Positions 1 to 6,886 of a DNA stretch of 11,518 bases are shown one piece after another; the stretch's first letter is position 1; every line of letters begins with the position of its first letter. The notes below the pieces were generated by a model, which worked only from the letters and a program-made list of their open reading frames with translations, did no database searches and was not told the origin of the DNA. A program made the position numbers and the translations under genes. The stretch lies in assembly GCA_036508635.1 (NCBI GenBank), contig DATCGY010000161.1, forward strand, positions 1-11,518, written 5' to 3'. This stretch comes from FEN-727 sp036508635 (GTDB lineage Bacteria > Actinomycetota > Geothermincolia > Fen-727 > Anoxymicrobiaceae).

Positions 1-548
1 TGCATGAAGACGAAACGGTACTTGAATGCCTGGCTTTTCTGCAGCTGCGATGTGAGCCACGCCTTCTGCCACGGGTCGAGCCCGACGGTATTGGCGTCAT
101 CAACCACGATGAAATAAGCCTGCCCGACCGTGAACGAGTAGTAGAACGGGCCCATGATGTCGTAGTAGAGCCCCCGCCCGTTCATGTACAGCTCGTGGTT
201 GCCTATATTGGTCAGGAGCGGTTTTCGAAGGTGCCGCGCCTGGTTTATGAAGAAGCTGAACTTCACTATGTCGCCGCTTGCAACCAGGTCGCCGTTGTCG
301 ATGGCGAACGATGTGTTATCGGCGTTCACCTTGTTTATGAGGTCGCCGAACACGCTGACGGAGTTCTGGTTGTCGCCGAAGACGGCGAAAGAAAAGGTCG
401 TCCGGGACCGGTCGATGCGCCGCAGGCTCTTTGCGTTCCAATCCCGCCCCGGCGCCTCCGCGACGGCCGAGCTTATCTTCACGCCCGTCGCCAGCACGAG
501 CACCAGCAGCACAACCGCTGCCACATATTTGTTGAATACTCTTTTCAT
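1..548 (-). CDS. Secreted calcineurin-like metallophosphoesterase, C-terminus cut by window edge
   Basis: A reading frame of 182 codons starts at the ATG at 548-546 and runs off the left edge, so the stop is not visible. Residues 1-30 are a signal peptide or anchor: MKR, a hydrophobic core rich in Val and Leu at about 8-22, and a possible cleavage after Ala-Val-Ala at residue 30. Metallophosphoesterase motifs follow in order: FGDNQ (Asp59, Asn60), NGDLV (Asp87) and NIGNHE (Asn117, His118). These match the first three metal-binding blocks of the calcineurin-like family; the later histidine blocks lie beyond the edge. The family hydrolyses phosphomonoesters or phosphodiesters with two metals, here probably outside the cytoplasm. 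The substrate is unknown. A modest GAGG lies just upstream of the start. The gene has the same orientation as the phosphodiesterase gene that ends at 778, but the palindromic repeats at 602-762 separate them. Co-transcription is therefore uncertain. Confidence 0.85.
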   Translation of the reverse strand, partial: MKRVFNKYVAAVVLLVLVLATGVKISSAVAEAPGRDWNAKSLRRIDRSRTTFSFAVFGDNQNSVSVFGDLINKVNADNTSFAIDNGDLVASGDIVKFSFFINQARHLRKPLLTNIGNHELYMNGRGLYYDIMGPFYYSFTVGQAYFIVVDDANTVGLDPWQKAWLTSQLQKSQAFKYRFVFM

Positions 549-601
549 CAACCTCAAGTCTTGTAGGTCAGACCTGTTTTTTCAAGGGGGATGCAGAAGA
601 A

Positions 602-762
602 GGGGTCAGGTCTTTTATTGTTTGCTACTGCGGTTATCTTGAGGGGAAAGAGGGGGTCAGGTCTTTTATTGTTTGCTACTGCGGTTATCTTGAGCAAAGG
701 ACAATAGCAAACAATAAAAGACTTGACCCCCTCTTCTGGCAAACAATAAAAGACCTGACCCC
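602..762. repeat. Four-armed palindromic repeat cluster (MITE/REPIN-like)
   Basis: Two identical 42-bp direct copies lie at 602-643 and 653-694, 51 bp apart. Both begin GGGGTCAGGTC and end GGTTATCTTGAG. Two inverted copies of the outer part follow at 706-730 (one change, ACTTGACCCC) and 739-762 (ACCTGACCCC). The second direct arm and first inverted arm can form a stem of about 29 bp around a loop of roughly 20 nt. The same arm and loop sequences recur at 4831-4920, so this is a dispersed family and not a local duplication only. No transposase gene is present, so it would be non-autonomous. From memory, elements carrying GGGGTCAGGTC-type ends occur near Y1/IS200-like transposases in other genomes, but this was not checked. 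The cluster fills most of the gap between two minus-strand genes and begins 15 bp past the stop codon at 778-780. Confidence 0.85.
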
Positions 763-777
763 CTCTTTCTCGGGTTT

Positions 778-3633
778 TCAAGGCAGGGGTTTGCCGTCGA
801 CGCAGGAGGGGGCGGGCCAGCCCAGTATCTCGTATATCGTTGGCGCGATGTCGCCGATGCGCACGGCCGTGTTGTTCACGGTCCCCGGCTTGTAACCCTG
901 GTACGACGCCGGAGCCTTGAAAATGAGCGGAATGGCCTCGGTCTGCAGACCGCCGTGCGCCGCCGGGAACCCCACCTTCACCTCGTCGGGCATGCGGATG
1001 CCCAAGCTGAAACCGACGTTGTTTATCCCGGTCGAGAGCGCGTCCCCGTGGGCGACTACCTGGTAGTTGTACAGCGGGAACACGAAGAGGTCGGGCCACT
1101 GCTCCCCGTTCACCGGGTCGGGGTGGTTGATCCAGTAGTCGGAGTAGAGCTCCCCCGGAAGCACCTTGCCCTTGGACCCGAAGTCCTTGCCTTCCTTCAT
1201 CTCCTTGCGGTTGATGACCGCCAGCGGGTGCACCTTCCCAAGCTTGGGATCATCGATAGTGTAGTCCTCGAGTGTCTTCTGCACCTTGGCGGTCTTGACC
1301 GGGTCGTCCGACCAGATCAGGTTTATCTCGGTCCCACCCGCCTCGTTGTAATCCTCGAACCTGAGCAGCCCGTTGTCGCGCAAGATATCGCGAAGGTCGA
1401 TTACCTGGTAGCCTTTCTTCGGGTCCTTCAGGTTCTCCATGCCGTGGTCGGAGAGCAGGACTATCGTGCTGTTGTCGTACTCGCCCCGCGCCTTGAGCGT
1501 CCCGACGAAATCGCCGAACAGCGCGTCCGCCTCGCGGGCGATGTCGAGGCACTCGTCGCGTCTCACCCACGGTGAGTATATGTTCGTGTCGTACGCGGTG
1601 CCTTTCGAGCTCTTCACCCACTCGTCCTGCGCCCACGACGCCCCGGTGAAGTGCCCGGTGTTGTCTAGGTCGCCGATGTTTATATACGAGACATCGGGGT
1701 CTTCTTCGGTTATGGTCCTCTGGAACTCGCTGTATATGTAGCGGTCCTCCTCGTGCATTCCGGGGTTCTTGCCGAACAGAAGGGCAATCGGCGTGTTGAG
1801 CAGCCTCAACCCGTAAAACATGTCGAACTCGCCCAGTATCGTCGGCAGGACGATCGTCTTGCCGTTGTTGGTGTGGAACAGTGACCGGGCGGTCGCCGAG
1901 AGCGGGTCCGAAGGGTCATTGTCGGTCTTGGGATCGCCCGCCGCCCTGTACTTGTATGGCGGCTCGAAGAACAGCGGCCACTTCTCGGATTGCCCCTCGA
2001 CATCGACCGAGCGCTGCGCCTCCAGGTCGGACAGCCAGTTCTTGTTCGACCAGAACCCGGTGAGCGCCTTGCCGCCGGACTGCTCTTTTGCGACCTCGAA
2101 GATTCGCTGGATCGGCTTGCCGTCGGCGCCGTAGCGCATCAGGTCCATGGTATTGTCGCCCGAGAGCACCTCGTCGTGTTTGGTGAAGCCCTTGAACGTG
2201 CCGCCCACCATGAATATCCCCTGGGTGCCGGTGTACGTGCCGGCCATCGCGTTCGTGTGGTTCATGTCGGTCGCGGACGGCAGGTAGTCTTTAGCGTTGG
2301 TGTAGTTCTCGCCCTGGGAGATAAAGGCCTGCGTGTTCGGCATCAGCCAGTCGCCGTCCTTGCCCTTGCCCGTCCCGGCCCGGTTCAGGTAGAGATACTC
2401 GGGGTTCATGGAATCGACGGACCAGAAGTAGACGTTCGGCGTATCCGTGACCTCGGAGGCAACCGTCACGGCCTCGCTCCGGCCCCCGCTCCGCGCCGTC
2501 ACAACGAACTGCCCGCGCTCGCCATTCACGCCGTCTCTCGGCGCCGTCATCTTGAGCAAGCTCGTCGCCGTTGCGCCCGGCGCGAGAGCCCTTATATCGG
2601 CTCTGCCCATATTTGCCATCCACCTGGTGGTGTCACCGCCGAGCGCGAGCTTCACGTCCTCTGTCTTCTTACCAGTGTTGGTGACGTGGAAGAGGAACGT
2701 CGTGGACTCCGAGGGCATCACCTGGTGCGCGTGCGGGCGGATACCCTGCTGGTCGTTCACACAGAACAGCATCCCGGGGTTGACCACCTGTACCTTGACC
2801 TCGGGCCGGGCTCCGGTATTCTTTCCCGGGCCGAGGACCAGCGTCACGTCCCTGGGCTGGTTCTTTACAAGCTCGATGCGAGGCGTCACCTCCGCGGTCA
2901 GCTCGTAAGGCTTGGGATACAGCAGGTTTGTCGTCATCCCCTTGAGCTTGACGGTGCTCACTTTCCTGCCGCTCTGGTTCCTGAATGTCACGTCGCAGGG
3001 AAAATCGGATTTGAACCCGAGCTTATAGGTGTCGGTATCGGCGCCGTTGTTCTTCGCCGCGACATGCCATACGACCGGCTTGCCCACGAATGTCTGGAGC
3101 TCGTTGTCCTGGTGGCCCTGACCGGTGAACGGAACGCCACGGGACATCACGAGGGACGGCAGCGACGAGGTGGCCGTCGCCTTGAGCCAGATGCGGTGCG
3201 ATTCGTTGCCACGCTTTCCCGTTACCTTCACGTAACCGACGGTGCCCTCGGGCGTGCTCTTCGAGCAGTTCACGTATATTCGCGCGCTCGCTTTACCGTT
3301 GTTGCCCGTCGGATAGACCGTCGCGGGCTTTATCGTTGCCGCAAAGCCCGCCGTGTCCGGGGTCACCGACAGCGCTACCTTGCCACTGCCCCTCGATTCG
3401 ATATTGCGCACGTCCAGCGGCATGGACGTCGATGTCTTACCGGTGGCGGGCGCAAGCATCTGTTCGGGATATGTGCTGTACAGGTCGAACGTCGCTCCAC
3501 CCGCGGTCGCCGCACCAGGCGTCTTTGCGACACCCGAGGCTGGAGTGAACATCGCCAGGCACATCGAAGCCGCCAGCAGCAGTGCCACGCCCGAGCCGCA
3601 TCTGTGTAGCCTCTTCTTCTGAGAGCGTTTCAT
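778..3633 (-). CDS. Secreted type I phosphodiesterase / alkaline-phosphatase-fold enzyme with N-terminal beta-sandwich domains
   Basis: The protein has 951 residues. The start at 3633 has GAGGGG six bases upstream; a longer frame upstream would overlap the preceding gene and looks spurious. Residues 1-36 form a signal peptide with a KR-rich start and a hydrophobic core at 16-30. Residues 50-395 look like about three Ig-like or NEW3-type beta-sandwich units, with NNGADTDTYKL near 195 and NTGKKTEDVKL near 319 as matching positions. Residues 400-951 are a type I phosphodiesterase/nucleotide pyrophosphatase domain. Its expected metal and nucleophile residues are all visible: Asp407 (VDS), Thr455 in PSATDMNH, Asp657 and His661 (DNTGH), Asp729-His730 (SDHG) and His893 (AAHGG). 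It should therefore be an active phosphoesterase outside the cytoplasm. Whether it acts on nucleotides, phospholipids or other diesters is unknown. It is the last gene of the TetR cluster, 17 bp after the small membrane protein gene. Confidence 0.92.
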   Translation of the reverse strand: MKRSQKKRLHRCGSGVALLLAASMCLAMFTPASGVAKTPGAATAGGATFDLYSTYPEQMLAPATGKTSTSMPLDVRNIESRGSGKVALSVTPDTAGFAATIKPATVYPTGNNGKASARIYVNCSKSTPEGTVGYVKVTGKRGNESHRIWLKATATSSLPSLVMSRGVPFTGQGHQDNELQTFVGKPVVWHVAAKNNGADTDTYKLGFKSDFPCDVTFRNQSGRKVSTVKLKGMTTNLLYPKPYELTAEVTPRIELVKNQPRDVTLVLGPGKNTGARPEVKVQVVNPGMLFCVNDQQGIRPHAHQVMPSESTTFLFHVTNTGKKTEDVKLALGGDTTRWMANMGRADIRALAPGATATSLLKMTAPRDGVNGERGQFVVTARSGGRSEAVTVASEVTDTPNVYFWSVDSMNPEYLYLNRAGTGKGKDGDWLMPNTQAFISQGENYTNAKDYLPSATDMNHTNAMAGTYTGTQGIFMVGGTFKGFTKHDEVLSGDNTMDLMRYGADGKPIQRIFEVAKEQSGGKALTGFWSNKNWLSDLEAQRSVDVEGQSEKWPLFFEPPYKYRAAGDPKTDNDPSDPLSATARSLFHTNNGKTIVLPTILGEFDMFYGLRLLNTPIALLFGKNPGMHEEDRYIYSEFQRTITEEDPDVSYINIGDLDNTGHFTGASWAQDEWVKSSKGTAYDTNIYSPWVRRDECLDIAREADALFGDFVGTLKARGEYDNSTIVLLSDHGMENLKDPKKGYQVIDLRDILRDNGLLRFEDYNEAGGTEINLIWSDDPVKTAKVQKTLEDYTIDDPKLGKVHPLAVINRKEMKEGKDFGSKGKVLPGELYSDYWINHPDPVNGEQWPDLFVFPLYNYQVVAHGDALSTGINNVGFSLGIRMPDEVKVGFPAAHGGLQTEAIPLIFKAPASYQGYKPGTVNNTAVRIGDIAPTIYEILGWPAPSCVDGKPLP

Positions 3634-3650
3634 CTTGAACCCCTCGATGA

Positions 3651-3938
3651 CTAGTCTTGACCGGCTTCGAGAATGGCTTTGATGTCGGTGCCGGTTTTGG
3701 CGATGTAGATGAGGAGAGCGCCTGAGCCGGCGAACAGCCATAGCGACAACATCACCATGATGAAGACGACGAAGAAAGCCGGCCCGACGCTGCCGCCGTA
3801 ATCAGCGATCGTTCCCGTCATCTTGACCATCGCGCCGATCACACCGAGCGTCCCCAGCACGGCGATCACAAGGCATCCGATCAGTACCGCTTTGTGCCAC
3901 CCCGCGTACGGCGCCTTCTTGACTTGCGTCCCGTTCAT
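3651..3938 (-). CDS. Small two-helix membrane protein of unknown function
   Basis: The product has 95 residues when started at the ATG at 3938, which has a near-ideal AAGGAGG five bases upstream. An in-frame ATG seven codons earlier (3959) lacks such a site, so it is less likely. The protein has a short basic N-terminus (KKAPYAGWHK), a first hydrophobic helix at about residues 17-38 (VLIGCLVIAVLGTLGVIG) and a second at about 51-79 (AFFVVFIMVMLSLWLFAG), then a short polar tail ending in EAGQD. It lies 42 bp after the TetR gene and 17 bp before the phosphodiesterase gene, all in one direction, so co-transcription is very likely. I recognise no family. A role beside the exported enzyme or in signalling to the regulator is only a guess. 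Confidence 0.8.
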   Translation of the reverse strand: MNGTQVKKAPYAGWHKAVLIGCLVIAVLGTLGVIGAMVKMTGTIADYGGSVGPAFFVVFIMVMLSLWLFAGSGALLIYIAKTGTDIKAILEAGQD

Positions 3939-3980
3939 CTTGGCCTCCTTAGTGCTCATTTCCGGCTGGGACTCCCACTG

Positions 3981-4667
3981 TCAACGTCCGACTTTTATCC
4001 CGCGCCCGGCCGCCCTCTCCTCACGCGGCACAGCCGACGAGTTCTCGTAGAGACGCGCCACATCTTCGCTCATCAGTGCGCGCACGTGGTATTCGATGAT
4101 CTCGTCGCTGAGGGCTTCGAGGTCGGGGTTCTTGCGTCCGACGACGTGCTCCATTATCACGTCGATCATCGAACCCAGGATGATGGTGGTGACGATATCG
4201 AGGTTGCACTCGCGTATGAGCCCGGCTTTCTGCATGATTCGGAACACCTCTTTCTGCTGCTTCCGGGCGACGCCGGCGAGCTCGTTAACCCTGGTGGCGA
4301 AATGTTCGTCGTTTCCAAGCGCGTCCCGGTATATAACCGACGTGATGTCGGCGTTGTCCCGATGGTACTCTAGTATCCTGACCATGTTGTCGCGCCATAT
4401 GCCCAGCACGCTCATATCCCCTCTGACCGCTTCGTTCAGCCTCGCCTTGTTCTCCGCCAGGAGTTTGGTGAAACCGGAAAAGTAAAGCTCGATTATCTCG
4501 AGGAAGACGTCTTTCTTTGAATTGAAGTAGAGGTAGAACGTCCCGCGGCCGATACCGGCGTCGTTCACGATGTCGGTGATGTTCGCCGCCCGGTACCCTT
4601 TCTCGGCAAAGACGCGCGCCGCCACCGCCAGGACCTGCTCCTTTCGTTCGGCCGGATCCATCCTCAT
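3981..4667 (-). CDS. TetR/AcrR-family transcriptional regulator
   Basis: The product has 228 residues, a usual length for the family. The N-terminal helix-turn-helix lies at residues 8-55, with the typical pattern VFAEKGYRAANITDIV, then AGIGRGTFYLYF and SKKDVFLEII. The remaining helices (about 60-205) form the ligand-binding and dimerisation part; it is not similar enough to anything I know to name a ligand. The start at 4667 has GGGAG about ten bases upstream; an ATG two codons later is an alternative. The promoter at 4723-4751 and a 22-bp palindrome at 4705-4726 lie directly upstream. The palindrome covers the -10 and start region, so autorepression is likely. The two genes downstream in the same direction would then be co-regulated. 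The ligand may be a substrate or product of the exported phosphodiesterase, which is inference. Confidence 0.93.
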   Translation of the reverse strand: MRMDPAERKEQVLAVAARVFAEKGYRAANITDIVNDAGIGRGTFYLYFNSKKDVFLEIIELYFSGFTKLLAENKARLNEAVRGDMSVLGIWRDNMVRILEYHRDNADITSVIYRDALGNDEHFATRVNELAGVARKQQKEVFRIMQKAGLIRECNLDIVTTIILGSMIDVIMEHVVGRKNPDLEALSDEIIEYHVRALMSEDVARLYENSSAVPREERAAGRGIKVGR

Positions 4668-4704
4668 CGCGTCTCATCTCCCGACCAGGGTTCTGTCCTC
4701 AGTG

Positions 4705-4726
4705 CGGTACTGACATATCAGTACCG
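4705..4726. promoter_or_regulatory. Palindromic operator, probably for the TetR regulator
   Basis: Perfect 9-bp arms CGGTACTGA and TCAGTACCG are separated by 4 bp (CATA). The site lies 38 bp upstream of the tetR start codon and overlaps the -10 hexamer of the predicted promoter. Its length and symmetry are typical of TetR-family dimer sites, and this position is typical of autorepression. Binding by this particular regulator is inferred. Confidence 0.75.
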
Positions 4727-4751
4727 TAACCCCATACTGAAGTTCTGTCAA
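4723..4751 (-). promoter_or_regulatory. Sigma-70-type promoter of the tetR cluster
   Basis: On the minus strand, a perfect -35 TTGACA (4751-4746) is followed after 17 bp by TACGGT (4728-4723), a moderate -10. Transcription would start near 4716, leaving a leader of about 50 nt before the tetR start at 4667. The -10 lies inside the palindromic operator. Confidence 0.65.
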
Positions 4752-4756
4752 GTATG
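4733..4756. promoter_or_regulatory. Second, imperfect palindrome over the -35 element
   Basis: Six-base arms CATACT (4733-4738) and AGTATG (4751-4756) match perfectly, extended as CATACTGA against TCAAGTATG with one unpaired base. The site overlaps the -35 hexamer and shares TACTGA with the main operator next to it. It may be a weaker second operator for the same regulator; this is tentative. Confidence 0.35.
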
Positions 4757-4830
4757 ATTTTCCGTTGATGAGCCCCGGGGAGGACATAAAACAGGGTCGC
4801 TTTGAGATGGACGGAGCTGATGCCCGGAAG

Positions 4831-4920
4831 GAAAAAGGGGTCAGGTCTTTTATTGTTTGCTTCTATGGTTATCTTGTGCAGAGGACAGTAGCAAACAATA
4901 AAAGACCTGACCCCTTTTTC
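4831..4920. repeat. MITE/REPIN-like element with perfect 30-bp inverted repeat
   Basis: Bases 4831-4860 are the exact reverse complement of 4891-4920. The arms begin GAAAAAGGGGTCAGG. The 30-nt loop (GGTTATCTTG, then GAGGACAGTA) is related to the loop of the cluster at 602-762. It starts four bases past the stop codon of the SDR gene. Read on the minus strand, an A-run opens and a T-run closes the hairpin, so it could also act as a transcription terminator in either direction. No transposase gene is nearby. Confidence 0.88.
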
Positions 4921-4924
4921 TGCC

Positions 4925-5764
4925 CTACTCCATGAAATGGTCGTTGACGCGCGCCAACAAAAATGTGAAAAAGCCCACCAACCGCCTGCTCGACCTGTAG
5001 GCGGTATCCATGAAATACGAGGTGAATCCGGACCTGGCGACCGCTATGTTCTTCTCCACGGCGCGGATGACGGCGAGGGCTGGTTTCTCTGCCCCGGCGC
5101 CGATCGCCGCCCAGATGCGGTCGGTCCTCTCCCTCTCCTCCTCGGTCGGCTCCGTCGCGCCATCCGCTATCCTGGCGTTCCTGCCGATGCCGGTGTTGAC
5201 GAAGCCCGGGCACACGGCTGAGACCCCGATCCCGTGAAGTGCCGCCTCGGCCCTGAGGGTCTCGGAGAAGCCGACGACTCCCCACTTCGTCGTGCAATAA
5301 TCCGTGGCGAACGGCAACGGTACGAGCCCGGCCACGGACGCGATATTGACTATGTGACCTCCTCCGCCCTGCTCTATCATACGAGGGTAGAAGTAGTGAC
5401 ACCCGTGAATCACGCCCCAGAGGTTGAGGCCGACTATCCAGCGCCAGTCGTCCAGGCTCATCTCCTCGAACCTTCCCGAGCAGGCGCCGCCGGCGTTGTT
5501 GACGAGCACGTCCACGCGACCCATTTCCTCGTACGTGTTCCGGCAGAACCTCTCGACCTGGGACGCATCAGATACGTCGGCCGCCTCGACATAGCACTCC
5601 CGGCCCGACTCCTCTATCTCGGCCCGGAGGGCGCGAAGACCTTCAACGTCAATATCGCACGCCGCGATGCGGGCGCCGCGATTCGCGAACTCCATGGCGG
5701 TGGCTTTTCCGATGCCGCCGGCCGCTCCCGTGATGACGACTACCTTGCCATGGAATTCTTTCAA
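4925..5764 (-). CDS. Short-chain dehydrogenase/reductase (classical SDR)
   Basis: The product has 279 residues. It begins at a TTG codon (5764-5762) with GGAGG seven bases upstream; no better ATG fits. The Rossmann fold opens with TGAAGGIG at residues 12-19. Asp37-Ile-Asp39 after the second strand suggests NAD(H) preference. NNAG lies at 89-92 and Asn114 in GLNLWG. The catalytic Ser143, Tyr156 and Lys160 sit in IASVAG and DYCTTK, followed by CPGFVNTGI at 185-193. All catalytic tetrad residues are present, so it should be an active oxidoreductase of an alcohol or ketone, with unknown substrate. The C-terminus (about 240-279) is hydrophobic and basic and might touch the membrane. It lies 57 bp behind the esterase gene and reads the same way, so the two are probably one operon. 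The palindromic repeat follows its stop directly. Confidence 0.93.
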   Translation of the reverse strand: MKEFHGKVVVITGAAGGIGKATAMEFANRGARIAACDIDVEGLRALRAEIEESGRECYVEAADVSDASQVERFCRNTYEEMGRVDVLVNNAGGACSGRFEEMSLDDWRWIVGLNLWGVIHGCHYFYPRMIEQGGGGHIVNIASVAGLVPLPFATDYCTTKWGVVGFSETLRAEAALHGIGVSAVCPGFVNTGIGRNARIADGATEPTEEERERTDRIWAAIGAGAEKPALAVIRAVEKNIAVARSGFTSYFMDTAYRSSRRLVGFFTFLLARVNDHFME

Positions 5765-5821
5765 CCTGACGCCTCCGTGCAGCGTGTTTGGCCGGATGTC
5801 ATGATAATCGCAAGACTCAGC

Positions 5822-6748
5822 TTACTGAAGACCCTCCAGGAACTTGCGCGCCTCGGCGAACGAGATGCGCTGGAGCTCACCGAACGAGATGCTGAGAAAG
5901 CCATGCCCCTTGAAAGCTATCGGGTGGTCCTTCTTCCTGAAGAAGACCGTCTTGTGCGGAACCCCCACCTCGGTCAAGAGTTGGTCGAAGGCGACGGACT
6001 CGGTATGCAGGTGGTCGGTGTCGCTCGAGGCCAGGAACACCGGGGGATATCCCGAGTCTACGTGACGCGCCGTGGAGGCCATCTCGACTCGTGCCGAGTA
6101 GGCCTGGGGCTCCTGCCCGTAGAAACCCTCGCACAACCATTTGATAAACGGGAAGCCTGTATCGCAGATCGTATCCATGTCGTACCCACCGTAAAAGAGG
6201 AGCAGACCTTTAATAGTCTCGGGCGGAACGGCTCCCTCGATTGAAAACGGCTCGAGCAGCTCCGGGGAGCGCAGCGCGGAGGCGTACATGCTCGAGAGCG
6301 TCGCGCCGGCGCTGTCGCCGGCGAGGACCATCCTGCTAGCGTCCCCACCGTAGCGCACCGCGTTGTCACGCGCCCATGCGACCGCCATGTCGATATCCTG
6401 GTATGCGGCGGGGAATTTGAACCGTGGGGCGAGCCTGTAATTGATATTGAGCACCACGTAACCCATTGAGGCAAAGCGCCGTGCTATGCGCTTGTAGCTC
6501 TTCTTGTCCATGAGATGAAACGCTCCGCCGTGGATGTAGACCATCACCGGGAAAGGCGGCTCGCCGTACGGGATGTAAATGTCCATTGCCTGCTTGCGGT
6601 TCTCGTTCGCATAGCGGACGTTTCGAACGACCTCTTTGACCGGCGGCGAGAACCAGTTGAATATGTACAGCCTGCCAAAGATCTCGAACAGGCCTGACGC
6701 AAACTTGTACAGGTAAGCCAGAACGTTATTCACGGCCCCTCCATCCAT
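5822..6748 (-). CDS. Alpha/beta hydrolase, hormone-sensitive-lipase-type esterase
   Basis: The product has 308 residues. HSL-family hallmarks are HGGAF at 73-77 (oxyanion hole), YRLAP at 104-108, GDSAG at 144-148 with nucleophile Ser146, a likely acid Asp245 in SSDTDHLH, and His282 in GHGF. All three triad residues are therefore present and it should be an active carboxylesterase or lipase. Residues 8-35 are hydrophobic and aromatic (VLAYLYKFASGLFEIFGRLY) and may associate with membrane, but there is no clear signal peptide. Start choice is uncertain: the ATG at 6748 has a poor ribosome site, whereas the GTG five codons later (6733) has GGAGG four bases upstream. The SDR gene follows after 57 bp, so a joint role (ester cleavage, then oxidation or reduction of the released alcohol or ketone) is plausible but inferred. 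Confidence 0.92.
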   Translation of the reverse strand: MDGGAVNNVLAYLYKFASGLFEIFGRLYIFNWFSPPVKEVVRNVRYANENRKQAMDIYIPYGEPPFPVMVYIHGGAFHLMDKKSYKRIARRFASMGYVVLNINYRLAPRFKFPAAYQDIDMAVAWARDNAVRYGGDASRMVLAGDSAGATLSSMYASALRSPELLEPFSIEGAVPPETIKGLLLFYGGYDMDTICDTGFPFIKWLCEGFYGQEPQAYSARVEMASTARHVDSGYPPVFLASSDTDHLHTESVAFDQLLTEVGVPHKTVFFRKKDHPIAFKGHGFLSISFGELQRISFAEARKFLEGLQ

Positions 6749-6840
6749 GAAATTTCCGCATCGTCTCTCAGGTTCTCGACTCTCAGTGCCGCAACCGGCC
6801 TGCCCGTCGGGTCAACGGTGGCTGGCATCATTTATATCAG

Positions 6841-6869
6841 GAAATATCACCCCGGCGCGCATAAGTCAA
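6841..6869 (-). promoter_or_regulatory. Possible promoter of the esterase/SDR unit
   Basis: On the minus strand TTGACT (6869-6864) lies 17 bp before TATTTC (6846-6841). This would give a leader of about 80-90 nt before the esterase start. The -10 match is poor, so this is only a candidate. Two ATATCA copies exactly 10 bp apart (6834-6839, 6844-6849) sit at the same place. Confidence 0.25.
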
Positions 6870-6886
6870 TCTCGGGCCGTACCCAC

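Noticed and set aside
562..590. AGGTCAGACCT followed by a T-run, considered as a small terminator
   Set aside because: The stem would be only three to five pairs with a minimal loop, and it lies in the leader of the metallophosphoesterase gene on the opposite strand.
602..762. Regular repeats considered as a CRISPR array
   Set aside because: Only two direct units with a 9-bp gap, followed by inverted copies; there are no spacers of uniform length and no cas genes.
554..1099. Open frame of 181 codons on the minus strand through the repeat cluster
   Set aside because: It runs from another frame of the phosphodiesterase gene into the repeats; the repeat part merely reads as VANNKRPDP in several frames.
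1990..3609. Long open frame of 539 codons on the plus strand, opposite the phosphodiesterase gene
   Set aside because: It is the antisense shadow of a high-GC gene with clear motifs; its protein is Arg/His/Gly-rich with no domain and it has no promoter context.
4767..4934. Plus-strand frame of 55 codons starting ATGAGCCCC and crossing the 4831-4920 element
   Set aside because: No ribosome site, and more than half of it is the palindromic repeat translated, the same artefact as in the other cluster.
5234..6244. Open frame of 336 codons on the plus strand across the SDR and esterase genes
   Set aside because: It spans two real minus-strand genes and their intergenic gap; it has no recognisable domain and is explained by codon-position GC bias.
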